This document shows, one piece after another, positions 1-7,463 of a stretch of DNA of 37,537 nucleotides; positions within the stretch are counted from its first letter, which is position 1, and every line of letters starts with the position of its first letter. The DNA is taken from contig JACQQK010000115.1 of assembly GCA_016207065.1 (NCBI GenBank), positions 1 to 37,537 on the forward strand, written 5' to 3'. A program made the translations under genes and the position numbers. Under the pieces are notes generated by a model. The model ran no database searches and was not told where the DNA came from. It saw only the letters and a program-made list of their open reading frames with translations. This DNA comes from Nitrospinota bacterium (GTDB lineage Bacteria > Nitrospinota > Nitrospinia > Nitrospinales > JACRGP01).

Positions 1-1
1 A

Positions 2-436
2 AAAGCCCAGGAAGCCTACGACCTGGAACAACGGGAGGAGATCGAGGAGAAGTTCAAGAAGAACTCGTTTTCGCTGGAGGACTTCCGCGACCAATTGCGG
101 CAGGTCCGCAAAATGGGACCGCTGGAGCAGATCCTGGGGATGATCCCCGGCGCGTCCAAACTCAAGGGGTTGAAAGTGGACGACGGGGCCTTCACCAAGG
201 TCGATGCCATCATCGGTTCGATGACCCCATACGAGAGGGAGTATCACAACGTCATCAACGCGAGCCGGAAACGCCGCATCGCCGCCGGGAGCGGTTCCAC
301 CGTCAACGACATCAACAAACTGCTCAAGCAGTTCGCGCAGATGAAGAAGATGATGAAAAAAGTTTCCGGCGGCAAATTCAAGTCCGGAATGAACATGTCG
401 AATCTCATGGGCGGAAGAGGGTTCCGTCCGTTTTGA
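2..436 (+). CDS. ffh: Signal recognition particle protein Ffh, C-terminal part (5' end outside window)
   Basis: The reading frame is open from base 2, so only the last 144 residues are present. They form the end of the linker and the methionine-rich M domain, which binds 4.5S RNA and signal peptides. Visible hallmarks are FSLEDFRDQLRQVRKMGPL, the GMIPG turn, the MTPYER segment and a RIAAGSGS-type RNA-binding stretch followed by a Met/Lys-rich helix. The ORF track starts at 95 only because it needs an in-window start codon. Ffh with FtsY targets nascent membrane proteins to the translocon. It sits directly upstream of rpsP in the common ffh-rpsP-khpA-rimM-trmD-rplS arrangement. The GTPase domain cannot be judged from this window. 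Confidence 0.96.
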   Translation, partial: KAQEAYDLEQREEIEEKFKKNSFSLEDFRDQLRQVRKMGPLEQILGMIPGASKLKGLKVDDGAFTKVDAIIGSMTPYEREYHNVINASRKRRIAAGSGSTVNDINKLLKQFAQMKKMMKKVSGGKFKSGMNMSNLMGGRGFRPF

Positions 437-485
437 ACGTTTAACGATTAACGAGGCCTAACCATTTAATAAGGAGGACTGAATT

Positions 486-731
486 TTGGCCGTTGTCATC
501 AGATTAACCCGGAGAGGAGCAAAGAAGAAACCGTTTTACAGAATCGTGGCCATGGATTCCCGTAACCCCAGGGACGGGGAATATCTTGAGAACGTTGGAA
601 CCTACGATCCGTTGAAATCGGCCGACAACATTAAAGTCGATGCTGAAAAGGCCATGGCGTGGATCAAGAAAGGCGCCAAGCCTTCGAAAACCGTTGCGTC
701 TCTCTTTAAAAAAGCCGGGGTCGGCCAGTAA
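486..731 (+). CDS. rpsP: 30S ribosomal protein S16
   Basis: This 81-residue protein has the typical S16 start (AVVIRLTRRGAKKKPFYRIV) and the conserved GTYDP segment and length of the family. S16 binds 16S rRNA and stabilises the 30S body during assembly. The start codon is TTG at 486, preceded by a strong ribosome binding site (AAGGAGG, 471-477) at good spacing. It is the first complete gene of the translation block, 49 bases after ffh. The reverse-strand ORFs overlapping it are shadows. Confidence 0.98.
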   Translation: MAVVIRLTRRGAKKKPFYRIVAMDSRNPRDGEYLENVGTYDPLKSADNIKVDAEKAMAWIKKGAKPSKTVASLFKKAGVGQ

Positions 732-845
732 CCATGGCTTCCCGAATCGCGATATCGAGCCAGACCGGTTTGCGCTGAAGCCATATCTCCTAACGAGGAC
801 CCCTTGACCCGGAGGCCGGGTCCTCAATTGCAAGGGGAGGGCGGA

Positions 846-1079
846 ATGCTGAAAGAGCTGATTCTATTGATCGCCAAATCTTTAGTGGATAAACCTGACG
901 AGGTCGAGTTGCAAGAGGTGGAAGGAGAGAAAACGACTATTCTGGAACTTCGGGTGGCCAAGGACGACCTTGGAAAAGTGATCGGCAAGCAGGGCAAGAC
1001 GGCCCGCGCCATGAGGACCATATTGAACGCCACGGCGACGAAATTGAGGAAAAGGGCCGTTTTGGAAATCATCGAGTGA
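846..1079 (+). CDS. khpA: KH-domain RNA-binding protein KhpA (YlqC family)
   Basis: This is a 77-residue single KH domain. The KH signature GxxG is present ([15 protein letters not shown], with GKQG as the RNA-gripping loop). Family members bind structured RNA, often with KhpB/Jag, and affect cell division, envelope growth or small-RNA function. The ORF track begins at TTG 804, but ATG 846 is preceded by AAGGGGAGG and gives the family's usual length, so I start there. Its place between rpsP and rimM is highly conserved in many phyla. Confidence 0.95.
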   Translation: MLKELILLIAKSLVDKPDEVELQEVEGEKTTILELRVAKDDLGKVIGKQGKTARAMRTILNATATKLRKRAVLEIIE

Positions 1080-1082
1080 TCC

Positions 1083-1601
1083 ATGGATTGGGTTCTGGTC
1101 GGCAGGGTCTCCAAGACCCACGGTTTGAAGGGCGAACTGAAGTTTGCCCCTTACGTTTCGGACCCGGAGATACTCGAGGATATCGATCGCGTCGCCGTCC
1201 ATAAAGATGGGGAGAAGATGGGCGAGTGGCGCGTGAAGTACATCCGCGGCGCCGGCCATCGCCCGATCATGAAACTGGAGGGCGTGGACACCCTGGAAGC
1301 CGCGGCTTTGCTTTCGGGAGGAGAGTTGTTCGCCTGGCGGCGGGACTTGCGGCCCCTGCCCGACGGAGAATATTACTGGTTTCAAATAGAAGGTTTGCAA
1401 GTCTACGACGAGGAAGGCAGGTATCACGGCCGCGTCGAGGAGATTTGGGCAACCGGGAGCGCCGACGTTTACGTGGTCCGGGACGGAAGTAAAGAGTTGT
1501 TGCTCCCCATGATCGATTCGGTGGTTAAAACCATCGATGTGCGGGAACGGAAATTGATTTTTCACGCGGTCGAGGGACTCCTTGAAGACACTTCGGTTTG
1601 A
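1083..1601 (+). CDS. rimM: Ribosome maturation factor RimM
   Basis: This 172-residue protein has the RimM N-terminal barrel (VGRVSKTHGLKGELK) and a C-terminal PRC-barrel-like domain (EEIWATGSADVYVV, ELLLPMIDSVV). RimM binds S19 and helps mature the 16S rRNA 3' domain. The ATG lies 3 bases after the khpA stop, and the 3' end overlaps trmD by 20 bases, so the genes are almost certainly co-translated. Length is typical. Confidence 0.97.
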   Translation: MDWVLVGRVSKTHGLKGELKFAPYVSDPEILEDIDRVAVHKDGEKMGEWRVKYIRGAGHRPIMKLEGVDTLEAAALLSGGELFAWRRDLRPLPDGEYYWFQIEGLQVYDEEGRYHGRVEEIWATGSADVYVVRDGSKELLLPMIDSVVKTIDVRERKLIFHAVEGLLEDTSV

Positions 1602-2283
1602 CGTCATCACCATTTTCCCGGGGATGTTCGAGACGCTCTTCAACGAGAGCATTTTGAAGCGGGCCCGCGAACAGGGCGTGTTGGACCTGCGCGTCCATGA
1701 CCTGCGCGACTACACCCTGGACAAGCACAAGAGGGTGGACGACTATCCGTTCGGCGGCGGCGCGGGGATGGTCATGAACGTGGAGCCCATCGCCAACGCC
1801 CTGGAGGCGGTCAAGAAAGACCGGCCCAACGCCCGGACCGTCCTGATGTCTCCCGCGGGTTCCCGGTTTGACCAGAAGAAGGCGTGGGAGCTGTCGCGGG
1901 AGGAGGAACTGATCGTCGTGTGCGGACGCTACGAAGGGGTGGACGAGCGGGTCGCTCTCCATTTTGTCGATGAGGAAATTTCCATAGGCGATTACGTTTT
2001 GTCCGGCGGAGAAGTCCCGGCCCTGGCGGTGATCGAGGCCGTGTCGCGGTTGGTCCCCGGCGTGGTCGGCGACGAGAATTCCTTGAAGGAGGAATCGTTC
2101 TCGTCCTCCTTGCTGGAATACCCCCAGTACACCCGGCCGCGCGATTTCCGCGGCCTGAAGGCGCCGGAGGTCCTGGTCTCGGGAGACCCCAAAAAGATAC
2201 GGGAATGGCAATGCGCGCAGGCGCTGGAAAAGACCTCCCGGCGGAGGCCCGACCTCATGAAAAACCTTGAGGGCCCGGGATAG
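1582..2283 (+). CDS. trmD: tRNA (guanine-37-N1)-methyltransferase TrmD
   Basis: This is a 233-residue SPOUT methyltransferase that makes m1G37 in tRNAs reading CNN codons and so prevents +1 frameshifting. Diagnostic segments are FDVITIFPGMF, YPFGGGAGMVM, the SAM-knot region VVCGRYEGVDERV and EEISIGDYVLSGGE. The start is TTG 1582, inside the end of rimM; no other start fits the N-terminal beta strand. A hairpin of repeat family B starts 18 bases after the stop. Confidence 0.97.
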   Translation: MKTLRFDVITIFPGMFETLFNESILKRAREQGVLDLRVHDLRDYTLDKHKRVDDYPFGGGAGMVMNVEPIANALEAVKKDRPNARTVLMSPAGSRFDQKKAWELSREEELIVVCGRYEGVDERVALHFVDEEISIGDYVLSGGEVPALAVIEAVSRLVPGVVGDENSLKEESFSSSLLEYPQYTRPRDFRGLKAPEVLVSGDPKKIREWQCAQALEKTSRRRPDLMKNLEGPG

Positions 2284-2301
2284 GTTCCACGCATTGGGTT
2301 T

Positions 2302-2335
2302 GCTCCCCCTTGCAAAGGGGAGCGGGGGGATTTTT
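2302..2335 (+). repeat. Family B repeat, copy 1; possible trmD terminator
   Basis: GCTCCCC and GGGGAGC form a hairpin around CTTGCAAA, followed by a G-run and TTTTT. The end resembles an intrinsic terminator just after trmD. Confidence 0.55.
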
Positions 2336-2385
2336 GCCATGGTCGGGCAGGCGCCTGGAGGTAAGACCATGACGTGCCGCGATTT

Positions 2386-2452
2386 CCGGAACGCAATTCC
2401 CGCCTCGGCGTTAGCCTGAGGCGGCATTGGATCCAACGGCACGTTGGCGGGG
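2386..2452. repeat. Family A double-hairpin repeat, copy 1
   Basis: Two adjacent stem-loops: a CCGCCTC...GAGGCGG arm pair around GGCGTTAGCCT, then CCAACGGCACGTTGG. The lead-in CCGGAACGCAATTCC is shared with copy 13259-13324. It lies directly upstream of the RNA methyltransferase start and may supply its ribosome binding site. Confidence 0.75.
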
Positions 2453-2463
2453 AACGGAATAAC

Positions 2464-3042
2464 TTGGTCGAAGGGTCCAACTCGAATATTCACCTGGCGG
2501 TGGTGCATTTCCCCGTGTACAACAAGACGGGCGAAATCGTCGCCTCGTCGGTGACCACGCTGGATGTCCACGACATCGCGCGGATCGGGCGCACTTACGG
2601 CGTGGGGGGATTTTACGTGATCACCCCCCTGCAAACGCAACAGCGCCTGGTGGAGAGGATCGTCGAACATTGGTTGAGCGGGTTCGGCGCCCGGTATAAC
2701 CCGACGCGCAAGGAGGCGCTCCTCAAGACGCGCGTGAAAAGCCTGCTGGCGGACGCAGTCGAGGACATCGCCCAAACCGCCGGCGAAAAGCCCAAAACCA
2801 TCGTCACCGACGCGAAACAGTTTCCCCAGAGCGTCGGGTATGAGCGGATGCGGGAAGAAGTGAAAACGGGAGGCCAGTTTCTCCTCGTGTTTGGCACCGG
2901 CTGGGGTTTGGAGGAAAGCGTGGTCCGCGGCGCCGATCATGTGCTCGCCCCCATCGAGGGGGTCAACGGGTTCAATCATTTGCCCGTCCGGGCGGCGATT
3001 GCCATCATCCTGGACCGGTTGTTGGCAAAAAGGGAAGGTTGA
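2464..3042 (+). CDS. SAM-dependent RNA methyltransferase (PF09936-type)
   Basis: This 192-residue protein resembles the stand-alone SPOUT-type RNA methyltransferase family often found right after trmD in deltaproteobacteria-like genomes. Visible family segments are HLAVVHFPVYNKTGEIV, TTLDVHDIARIGRTYGV, the SAM-binding-like LLVFGTGWGLEESVV and a C-terminal NHLPVRAAIAIILDRLL. The RNA target is not known to me. The ORF track starts at 2374, but bases 2386-2452 are a dispersed repeat, so that N-terminus is artefactual. I choose TTG 2464, which has GGGGA about 10 bases upstream; notably, the end of the repeat supplies that binding site. Confidence 0.85.
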   Translation: MVEGSNSNIHLAVVHFPVYNKTGEIVASSVTTLDVHDIARIGRTYGVGGFYVITPLQTQQRLVERIVEHWLSGFGARYNPTRKEALLKTRVKSLLADAVEDIAQTAGEKPKTIVTDAKQFPQSVGYERMREEVKTGGQFLLVFGTGWGLEESVVRGADHVLAPIEGVNGFNHLPVRAAIAIILDRLLAKREG

Positions 3043-3058
3043 CCAGCGCGCCGCTGGA
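3042..3058. repeat. Family A half-element
   Basis: CCAGCG...CGCTGG is a single hairpin matching the second stem of family A. It lies right after the RNA methyltransferase stop codon. Confidence 0.5.
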
Positions 3059-3068
3059 GCCAGCGTTG

Positions 3069-3101
3069 CCTCCCCCTTGTAAAGGGGGGTGGGGGGATTT
3101 G
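3069..3101. repeat. Family B repeat, copy 2
   Basis: CCTCCCCCTTGTAAAGGGGGG followed by TGGGGGGATTTG, matching the other family B copies. It lies between the RNA methyltransferase and rplS. Confidence 0.65.
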
Positions 3102-3220
3102 CGTTACTCGCCGGGGCGGGTCCGGACTGGCGTTAAATCGGAATTTGCAGATAGGTTTGAACGATCCACAGTTGTTTCGCTTAGGCGGAAGAAATTTACC
3201 GGAAAAAGGAGAATCCAAAA

Positions 3221-3625
3221 ATGAATTTGATTCAACAGATCGAATCCCAACAAATGAAAAAAGACCTGCCCGATATCCGCGTGGGCGACACCGTGAAGGT
3301 GTACATACGGATTGTGGAAGGGGAAAAAGAACGCACCCAGATGATTGAGGGGATCGTCATCCGCATGGGCGGCGTCGGCATCCGCAAGAACGTCACCGTG
3401 CGCAAGATTTCCTTCGGGGTGGGCGTGGAGCGGATTTTCCCCATCCATTCCCCCGGCGTCGAAAAGGTGGAAGTCGTAAAACATGGCCGGGTGCGCCGGG
3501 CCAAGTTGTACTATATGAGGAAACTCAAGGGGAAGGCCGCCCGGTTGAAGGAAGTGAAAACGCCGTCCGCCGCGCAAGTTGCCGCCAACAAAGCGGGCAA
3601 GGTCAAGGCGGAAAAAACGGCGTAA
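3221..3625 (+). CDS. rplS: 50S ribosomal protein L19
   Basis: This 134-residue protein has the L19 core: [49 protein letters not shown] and [21 protein letters not shown]19 sits at the 30S-50S interface. It carries an alanine/lysine-rich tail of about 20 residues beyond the usual length, a common variation. The ATG follows a GGAAAAAGGAGAA Shine-Dalgarno region. It closes the rpsP-trmD-rplS block; a family B hairpin repeat lies just downstream. Confidence 0.98.
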   Translation: MNLIQQIESQQMKKDLPDIRVGDTVKVYIRIVEGEKERTQMIEGIVIRMGGVGIRKNVTVRKISFGVGVERIFPIHSPGVEKVEVVKHGRVRRAKLYYMRKLKGKAARLKEVKTPSAAQVAANKAGKVKAEKTA

Positions 3626-3657
3626 CTGGAGTCGTTATTACGAAACAGCGGAAGATA

Positions 3658-3681
3658 AATCCCCCCTTTGCAAGGGGGGCG
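3658..3681. repeat. Family B repeat, copy 3
   Basis: AAATCCCCCCTTTGCAAGGGG, an almost perfect palindrome centred on TTGCAA. It lies just after rplS. Confidence 0.65.
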
Positions 3682-3690
3682 TATCGCCGT

Positions 3691-3765
3691 GTCGCCTCCG
3701 GGCGTTTGCCCGGTTGCCCCGGGTCAGCCTGAGGCGGCATTGAATCCGGCGTCACGCCGGAAACC
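3691..3765. repeat. Family A repeat, copy 2
   Basis: GTCAGCCTGAGGCGGCATTGAAT followed by the perfect hairpin CCGGCGTCACGCCGG. It lies between rplS and the M48 gene, which converge here. Confidence 0.65.
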
Positions 3766-3774
3766 CGTCTTGCC

Positions 3775-4626
3775 TCAATCTTTCGGTCTCGTCTTTTCTC
3801 CGCGGCTACGGTCAGGTTCCGGTTTGATATCGAACGTCTCCCCCAGCCCCAGTTTTTCCGCCGCGAGTTGATATTCCCTCAAGGCCGCCGGCAAACGGTT
3901 CTGGATCTGCTTGATCCGGGTTTCGTCCGCGGGGTGCGTGGACATGAACTCCGGCGGAGACTCGCCTTTCTTTTCCGCCGCGAACCGCGTCCAGAACCTC
4001 AACGCCTCGTTGGGGTCATACCCGGCCCGCGCCATGTAGACCAACCCGATTTCGTCCGCCTCCGATTCGTCGGAACGGCTGAACGGCAGGGTGATGCCAT
4101 AGAGGACTCCCAGTCCCAACGCGCCCATGATCACGTTCCGGTCCCTGTGGGTCGCCAGGCTGATCGAGGCCGCGGTCAGGGCGCCGGTGACGAGCAGTTG
4201 CTGGGACATCCGCTGAGCGCCGTGCCGCGCGATGACATGGGCTACTTCGTGGCTCAGCACCGCCGCCAGGCCCGCCTCGTTCCGGCAGACCGGCAATATC
4301 CCCGTATAAACCGCGATTTTCCCCCCCGGCAAGGCGAATGCGTTTTGCTGTTTGGAGTCCAGCAACTCGGCTTCCCACTCCAGGTTGGGCATGGCGCTGA
4401 TCCGGGCGATGCGCCTGGCCACCCTCCGCGCGATTTCGGTCAGATGGGCGTCTTCCGATACCTTTTCCTTCTTGAGAACTTCGCCGTAGGCCTGTCTTCC
4501 CAGGGAGACCTCCTGGGAAAAGGGGATCAAGATGAGGGCCTGACGTTGCGAAACAGGCGTGGTGACGCAGGCGGCGAGCGCCGCCACCGCGAATAGCACC
4601 CAAAACGACAGACGTTTAAGCGACAT
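3775..4626 (-). CDS. M48-family zinc metallopeptidase, outer-membrane/periplasmic lipoprotein
   Basis: The protein is 283 residues from the chosen start. A signal peptide ends in a lipobox (LAAC, Cys20), so it is probably lipid-anchored. The M48 zinc site is seen as HEVAH at about 126-130, with a downstream ESEAD helix that supplies the third ligand, and FMSTHPADETRI near the end. This is the LoiP/YcaL/BepA-like group that degrades misfolded envelope proteins. The ORF track starts 25 residues earlier, but only MSLKRL gives a signal peptide. A near-consensus promoter lies so close that the mRNA may begin at this ATG. The gene interrupts the usual rplS-rnhB neighbourhood on the opposite strand. 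Confidence 0.9.
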   Translation of the reverse strand: MSLKRLSFWVLFAVAALAACVTTPVSQRQALILIPFSQEVSLGRQAYGEVLKKEKVSEDAHLTEIARRVARRIARISAMPNLEWEAELLDSKQQNAFALPGGKIAVYTGILPVCRNEAGLAAVLSHEVAHVIARHGAQRMSQQLLVTGALTAASISLATHRDRNVIMGALGLGVLYGITLPFSRSDESEADEIGLVYMARAGYDPNEALRFWTRFAAEKKGESPPEFMSTHPADETRIKQIQNRLPAALREYQLAAEKLGLGETFDIKPEPDRSRGEKTRPKD

Positions 4627-4632
4627 CCTGAG

Positions 4633-4661
4633 ATTATAGTTTTCGGATCGAGGTTTTTCAA
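4633..4661 (-). promoter_or_regulatory. Predicted sigma-70 promoter of the M48 peptidase gene
   Basis: On the minus strand TTGAAA (4661-4656) is followed after exactly 17 bases by a perfect TATAAT (4638-4633). The expected transcription start, 7 bases beyond the -10 box, falls on or next to the A of the ATG at 4626. The transcript would therefore be leaderless or nearly so. The gene also lacks a clear Shine-Dalgarno. Confidence 0.65.
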
Positions 4662-4727
4662 CTCCCGATAGTTTTAAGTTGCCTGGGGTTGGGGAATGCA
4701 ATATGATTCGAAGCGTCGAACGGACTT

Positions 4728-5381
4728 ATGATGCTGAGATACGAAACCGAAACGCGCGGGATGGGTTTTTCCCGGATTGCCGGGGTGGACGAGGCCGGAC
4801 GAGGTTCCCTGGCCGGTCCGGTGGTGGCGTCTGCGGTGGTCCTGCCCGCCGACATGGCCATCGACGGCCTGACGGACTCGAAAAAACTCTCCCCCGCCGC
4901 GCGGGAAAAATATTATTCCATCATCCATGTCGTCGCTCTGGCCGTGGGCGTCGGGATTGTCCGCGAGGACGTCATCGACGAGATCAACATCCTGCAAGCC
5001 TCCTTGCTGGCCATGAAACAGGCGGTGGCCAAACTGCCCGTCCCGGCCGACTATCTGCTCATCGACGGAAACCGGACGATCGAAAGCTCTCTGCCCCAGA
5101 AAGCCATCGTCAAGGGGGACAGTTTAAGCCTTTCCATTGCCGCCGCCTCCGTGATAGCCAAAGTCGCCCGCGACCGGATGATGGATGTCTACCACGAGAA
5201 GTTTCCGAACTACGGTTTCGACAGGCACCGGGGATACGGGACGCAACTGCATCTCGACCGGATTAAACAATTCGGCCCCTGCCCGATCCACCGCAAGACC
5301 TTCAAGGGAGTGCGGGAATACGCCGGGACAGTTCCCAGCGATACCGGGACGCCGCGGGACATTTCCCCCGAGCGGTCATAA
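4728..5381 (+). CDS. rnhB: Ribonuclease HII
   Basis: This 217-residue enzyme removes RNA from RNA-DNA hybrids and incises at misincorporated ribonucleotides. The active-site DEAGRG motif (IAGVDEAGRGSLAGPV) is intact, as are LTDSKKLS, the YLLIDGN aspartate strand, IVKGDSLSLSIAAASVIAKV and the Y-x-F-DRHRGYGT segment. The first ATG is doubled (MMLRYE) and either could be used. The C-terminal 20 residues are low complexity. It is divergent from the M48 gene. Confidence 0.96.
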   Translation: MMLRYETETRGMGFSRIAGVDEAGRGSLAGPVVASAVVLPADMAIDGLTDSKKLSPAAREKYYSIIHVVALAVGVGIVREDVIDEINILQASLLAMKQAVAKLPVPADYLLIDGNRTIESSLPQKAIVKGDSLSLSIAAASVIAKVARDRMMDVYHEKFPNYGFDRHRGYGTQLHLDRIKQFGPCPIHRKTFKGVREYAGTVPSDTGTPRDISPERS

Positions 5382-5416
5382 GTCCTCTCCAAAACTTACT
5401 CCGTTGGGAACTACCC

Positions 5417-7162
5417 ATGCTTTCTCTTCTGAACAGAAAATGGCTGGTGGCCGACCCTTCTCCCGATACGGTCGCGGCGCTTTCCGGGGAATTGAAGATT
5501 GCCCCGCTCGTCGCCCGTCTCCTGGTCAATCGCGGTATCGCCGACCCCGGCGAGGCGAGGGTATTCATTCAGCCCGACCTGGGGCGGTTGCCCGACCCGT
5601 TCCTGATGCTGGGGATGCGGGAGGCGACGGACCGCGTCGTCCGGGCCATCCAGGGAGGAGAGCGGATCACCGTTTTCGGCGATTACGACGTGGATGGCGT
5701 CACCGCCGCCGCGTTCCTCGTCCATTTCTTCCGCGAACTGGGGACGCCTTTTTCCTATTACCTGCCGAACCGCATGGAGGAGGGCTATGGGCTGAACGTC
5801 GAGGCCCTGCGCAAGATCCGGGCCGAAGGCAGTTCGTTGGTGATCAGCGCCGACTGCGGCATCACCGCCGTCCGCGAAGTGGACGCGGCGCGGGAGATGG
5901 GCCTGGACGTGATCGTCACCGACCATCACCAGTTGAGCGAGGAGGGCCTGCCAAGGGCCGTCGCCGTGTTGAACCCGCACCAGCCCGGTTGCGGGTATCC
6001 GTTCCGTTTTCTCAGTGGCGTCGGGATCGTGTTCAAGCTGGCGGCCGCCGTGCGTAGCGCCCTGGCCCAGGCGGGGTGGGAAAAGGAGAAGTTGCCCAAC
6101 TTGAAGCGGCATCTGGACCTCTTCGCGCTGGGCACCATCGCCGACATGGCCCCGCTGGCCGGCGAGAACCACGTCCTCTCCCGCCACGGTCTGCAACAGA
6201 TGACGGTCACCGCCAAACCCGGCCTGGTGGCGCTCAAGTCGATCGCGGGATTGAACGGCTCCGTCGACGCCCGTTCGGTGGCCTTCGCCCTGGGGCCTAG
6301 GTTGAACGCCGCGGGCCGGCTGGGCAAGGCCGACGTCGGCCTGCATCTCCTCACCGCCTCGGACTTGCCGGAGGCGAAAAAAATGGCCCAGACCTTGGAT
6401 GATGTCAACCAGGAACGCCAGGAGGTCCAGAAATGGACGCAGGAGGAAGCCGAATACCTTCTGCAACGAGAGATCGACCTGGAACGGGACCGGGTCATCG
6501 TCCTCGCCTCGGAGAACTTTCACATGGGCGTGATCGGCATCGTGGCCGCCCGCCTGGCGCAGACCCATTACCGCCCGACGGTGTTGATCGCCCTGAGGGA
6601 CGCGAAAGGAAAAGGGTCCGCGAGGAGCATCCCCAAATTCAACCTCTTCAAGGCGTTCAGGGAGTGCTCGAGCTGTCTGGTCCAGTACGGGGGCCACGCC
6701 TACGCGGCCGGCCTCAACATCGAGCAATCCCGGGTGGACGCGTTCAGAAAAGCCATGAACGAGGTGGGACGCCGGATATTGTCCCCCGGCGACTTGGTCC
6801 CGGAGGTGAGCGTCGACGCCGTCCTTTCCCTGGCGGACATTTCCATGGCCATGTTCAAGGAAATACAACAACTGTCGCCTTTTGGCGCGGGGAACTCCCT
6901 GCCGGTATTCATGTCGCGAAAAGTTGCCATCCAGGACCTCCGGTTCATCGGCAAGGACGGACAGCATGTCCGTTTCCGCGCGGTCCAGGGAAAGAGCCAT
7001 CACGAAGCCGTCGGTTTCCACATGCGCGAAGCTTTTGCGTCTCTGGACAGCCGCGGCAACCTGTTCGACCTGGTTTACGAAATTCAGACGAACGATTGGA
7101 ACGGACAGGAAAAACTCCAACTGAAACTGCTGGACTTGCGGCCGGACGCGGCGGAGGACTGA
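5417..7162 (+). CDS. recJ: Single-stranded-DNA-specific exonuclease RecJ
   Basis: This 581-residue 5'-3' ssDNA exonuclease acts in RecFOR recombination, mismatch and base-excision repair. The DHH phosphoesterase domain shows GDYDVDG at about 88-94, ADCG at about 145 and TDHH at about 168-171. The later GGHAYAAG motif marks the DHHA1 domain, and LSPFGAGNSLPVF leads into the C-terminal OB-like domain. Length is normal. A 680-residue reverse ORF covering it is a GC-codon shadow. Confidence 0.97.
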   Translation: MLSLLNRKWLVADPSPDTVAALSGELKIAPLVARLLVNRGIADPGEARVFIQPDLGRLPDPFLMLGMREATDRVVRAIQGGERITVFGDYDVDGVTAAAFLVHFFRELGTPFSYYLPNRMEEGYGLNVEALRKIRAEGSSLVISADCGITAVREVDAAREMGLDVIVTDHHQLSEEGLPRAVAVLNPHQPGCGYPFRFLSGVGIVFKLAAAVRSALAQAGWEKEKLPNLKRHLDLFALGTIADMAPLAGENHVLSRHGLQQMTVTAKPGLVALKSIAGLNGSVDARSVAFALGPRLNAAGRLGKADVGLHLLTASDLPEAKKMAQTLDDVNQERQEVQKWTQEEAEYLLQREIDLERDRVIVLASENFHMGVIGIVAARLAQTHYRPTVLIALRDAKGKGSARSIPKFNLFKAFRECSSCLVQYGGHAYAAGLNIEQSRVDAFRKAMNEVGRRILSPGDLVPEVSVDAVLSLADISMAMFKEIQQLSPFGAGNSLPVFMSRKVAIQDLRFIGKDGQHVRFRAVQGKSHHEAVGFHMREAFASLDSRGNLFDLVYEIQTNDWNGQEKLQLKLLDLRPDAAED

Positions 7163-7210
7163 GCCGGACGCGGCGCGGCGATGACACCGGGGATGCCCCC
7201 GGTGGGCAAT

Positions 7211-7306
7211 GCCGCCCCGCGCTTGCGCCGGGGCGGTAATGAATCCGGCGTCACGCCGGCCGCCCTCGGCGTCAGTCTGAGGCGGTGTCGTCCAGCGTGA
7301 CGCTGG
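7211..7306. repeat. Two tandem family A repeats
   Basis: Each unit is one GC-rich hairpin (CCGCCCC...GGGGCGG or CCGCCCTC...GAGGCGG), a short spacer and a second hairpin (CCGGCGTCACGCCGG or CCAGCGTGACGCTGG). Both stems have compensating base changes between units. It is part of the roughly 300-base recJ/permease intergenic region, which has no gene. Confidence 0.75.
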
Positions 7307-7340
7307 TTCCGCCAGGTTTGGCTTCAATGGCGAACAATCC

Positions 7341-7412
7341 GTCATCGCGAGCGAACGGGAGCGAGCGTGGCGATCCAGCCTCTGGATTGCTTCGGCAGGG
7401 CCTCGCAATGAC
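7341..7412. repeat. Family C repeat with inverted ends
   Basis: GTCATCGCGAG and CTCGCAATGAC are near-perfect terminal inverted repeats (one mismatch) around an inner GATCCAG...CTGGATT stem. The sequence style (cgcgagcgaacg, ttgcttcg) is a familiar dispersed element of many bacterial genomes. Confidence 0.65.
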
Positions 7413-7463
7413 GCTCTCGGTTGTCGAAGAGAATCCGGAACTGGCCATTCCACACCGAGGGCG

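Noticed and set aside
1525-2979. 484-residue reverse ORF over trmD and the methyltransferase
   Set aside because: Antisense to two genes with clear motifs; it also runs through a repeat.
5411-7453. 680-residue reverse ORF over recJ
   Set aside because: recJ on the plus strand has intact motifs throughout. The reverse frame has no recognisable domain and His/Gln/Arg-rich low-complexity composition.
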